In this document: piece after piece, positions 62,339 through 64,000 of the stretch
Layout of the letters: the number at the start of each line of letters is the position of its first letter
Position numbering within the stretch: position 1 is the stretch's first letter
NCBI RefSeq assembly: GCF_034702125.1
Contig: NC_085872.1
Span: forward strand, 30,490,634 to 30,554,633
From: Engraulis encrasicolus
Taxonomy: Eukaryota; Chordata; Actinopteri; Clupeiformes; Engraulidae
Direction of reading: 5' to 3'
DNA: 64,000 bases
Position numbers and translations under genes: made by a program
Notes under the pieces: model-generated
What the model saw: the letters and a program-made list of their open reading frames with translations, nothing else
The model's database searches: none
What the model was told of the DNA's origin: nothing

Positions 62339-62805
62339 TTCTCTGCTAATCTACCAGAGTCTCTTTCCAGTGCAGGAGTCCATACATCTCACAGGCATGC
62401 ACTTATTACTCCTGTAACATGACAAGTCTAGTTTGGCTAAAACATAGCCACTGAGCTGCTGCCACCCCCCCCCCCTTCCCTCCCTTCTCTTTACCGCTCT
62501 CTCACCCACCAACACCACACACAGACACACACACTCTCACACACACACACCGCTTCGATGCCAGCCTCGCCGAGTCGAGGGTCCCCAGCCTGCTGGGCAA
62601 AGCCATCCATATCGGGTTTAAAATAACCACGCATGAGACCTAACCTTTACGAGAGACAAATGAAATAAGAGATCCACTACTGCACATCAGGAGCAGGCCT
62701 CATTCATACTGGGTCTCCGGAAAGCCTGACCTGGATTACTGCACGCTGCCTGGAGGGCAGCCATGGATGCCACATGAGGTGACAGGACGCATTCATCTGG
62801 CCACG

Positions 62806-62918
<113 letters not shown>

Positions 62919-63190
62919 GGAAAAAGGAAAAAGGAAAGACAGAGTGAGAGAAAAAGGGATAAATAGAAAGAAAGGGAAAGATGAAAGCAGAAATAGAAAA
63001 ACAAACTCATTCTCAAGCAGACTGGCACATGCAGACATACACACCGGAATGATACTGCACTTATGGGCAGAATAAGAGAAACAGACAAAAAGACAGAGAG
63101 AAGACTGATGCATTAACTCTCTCTCACACACACAGAGGGAGAGAGAAGACCAGAAACCAAACCAGACACTTTCAGATGGACAGACGGACA

Positions 63191-63331
<141 letters not shown>

Positions 63332-63426
63332 AGAAAGAGAGAGAGAGAGGGACAGACATCCACGGACCAGATGTAGCAATACAAAAAGCCATTTTTTTCC
63401 AATGAAAACATCAAATAGAGCATTAC

Positions 63427-63483
63427 CGCTTGCTACGGCAGTCTGGCCTGGGGTGAGCTGCTCCTCAGTCACATTGTCTTCTA
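63427..63483 (-). CDS. znf521: znf521, small upstream coding exon (57 bp, phase 1 to phase 1)
   Basis: On the minus strand a long pyrimidine tract (63491-63523) leads into an AG at 63485-63484, and the exon ends at a GT (63426-63425, gcg|gtaatg). It encodes, after one base from the preceding exon, V-E-D-N-V-T-E-E-Q-L-T-P-G-Q-T-A-V-A-S plus the first base of the next codon. The incoming phase fits the expected end of the first coding exon (MSRRKQAKPRS-L/V-K followed by one G). The outgoing phase fits the exon at 52107. The segment is acidic and has no zinc finger; it lies between the N-terminal NuRD-recruiting motif and the first finger. As I recall the paralogue, ZNF423 has a similar KVEEGEAS segment at this place. 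Both ends share phase 1, so skipping keeps the frame. An ATG at 63490-63488 is in frame just before the exon. The call depends on splice signals and phase rather than length. Confidence 0.72.
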
Positions 63484-64000
63484 CTGCCATGGAGAGAAAA
63501 AAAGAAAGAGAGAGAAGAAGAAGTGATTAGAGAGACAAATAAAGAAACGTTGTGGGCATGATCTCCTCAGCATGATTTCTTATTATTGCGTGTCTGCGTC
63601 TCCTGCTCTTTTCCCCCTCCCTCCCTCTCCTTGTGTGTGCCAGAGATTTTCATTTTGATTTTGTTGTTTTTATATTAATATTCTTCGGTGCACAGAGCTT
63701 TCAGTTAACTTTTTGCAATTCAACCTCAGGTTTGGGAATCCGCTCGAGTCTTTCATATGCATGAGGTTTTACAACACGGCCCACAGCCACCCACATAAAT
63801 CACTTATTGGGTTGAATAATGACATTATGAATTATAGAAATCTTCCAAAAACATATCCCTTCAACAGAGACCCAGTGACCAGAGCATGAAAACCTCCCCT
63901 TTCCTCCCCCTAACCCGCTTGGCAAGTGGAGAAAAAAAGAAAACATATTTCTCTCATACAAACTCAACCACATGCACAGAAAAAAAGGCAAAAGTGGGAA
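63484..64000 (-). other. znf521 upstream intron (partial)
   Basis: Begins at the acceptor of the 57-bp exon and runs off the right edge. The first coding exon (MSRRKQ...) is not in it. It holds the acceptor pyrimidine tract and, at 63650-63850, an AT-rich block containing CATATGCATGAGG and TGAATAATGACATTATGAATTA that looks regulatory. Confidence 0.7.

Overview
The window is vertebrate nuclear DNA, almost certainly from a ray-finned (teleost) fish. It holds the internal part of one multi-exon gene read on the minus strand, znf521 (zinc finger protein 521, EHZF/Evi3), embedded in very microsatellite-rich introns. The protein matches ZNF521 rather than its paralogue ZNF423, because it carries the ZNF521-type HMQVHER and [12 protein letters not shown] stretches and the [17 protein letters not shown] linker. 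The fish assignment rests on compact repeats of teleost type (a tRNA-derived SINE, a Tc1-like element and short hAT elements) and on the extreme density of (GT)n, (GA)n and (ACGC)n arrays. I cannot name the species.

Layout, in transcript order (right to left). A 57-bp exon lies at 63483-63427 and a 201-bp exon at 52107-51907. The giant zinc-finger exon of 3,569 bp is at 18211-14643, and an 85-bp exon is at 14368-14284. All four have AG/GT borders, and their phases join into one open frame (1, 1, 0, 1). The first coding exon, with the MSRRKQ NuRD-binding motif, must lie beyond the right edge. The last exons, with the three C-terminal fingers, must lie beyond the left edge. Introns in the window are more than 14.2 kb (1-14283), 274 bp (14369-14642), 33.7 kb (18212-51906), 11.3 kb (52108-63426) and more than 0.5 kb (63484-64000).

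The introns hold no other protein-coding gene that I can support. They contain dozens of long dinucleotide arrays and two long pure (ACGC)n arrays. They also contain a tRNA-derived SINE with a perfect 16-bp target duplication and a decayed Tc1-like transposon carrying a nested 207-bp hAT element with a perfect 8-bp target duplication. Two more short hAT-like elements, a palindromic foldback element, a short poly(A) retroposed insert with a 16-bp target duplication and several local tandem duplications are present. Between the repeats are simple-repeat-free blocks rich in homeodomain and POU-type motifs. These are candidates for the conserved enhancers expected around a developmental transcription-factor gene, but conservation cannot be tested from one sequence.

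I see no new multi-gene system. The most interesting gene-level point is the 57-bp phase-1/phase-1 exon near the right edge. It encodes 19 residues, has no counterpart in the canonical human ZNF521 protein as I remember it, and begins like the corresponding ZNF423 segment. It could therefore be alternatively spliced. The best mobile-element observation is the precisely delimited hAT-in-Tc1 nest.
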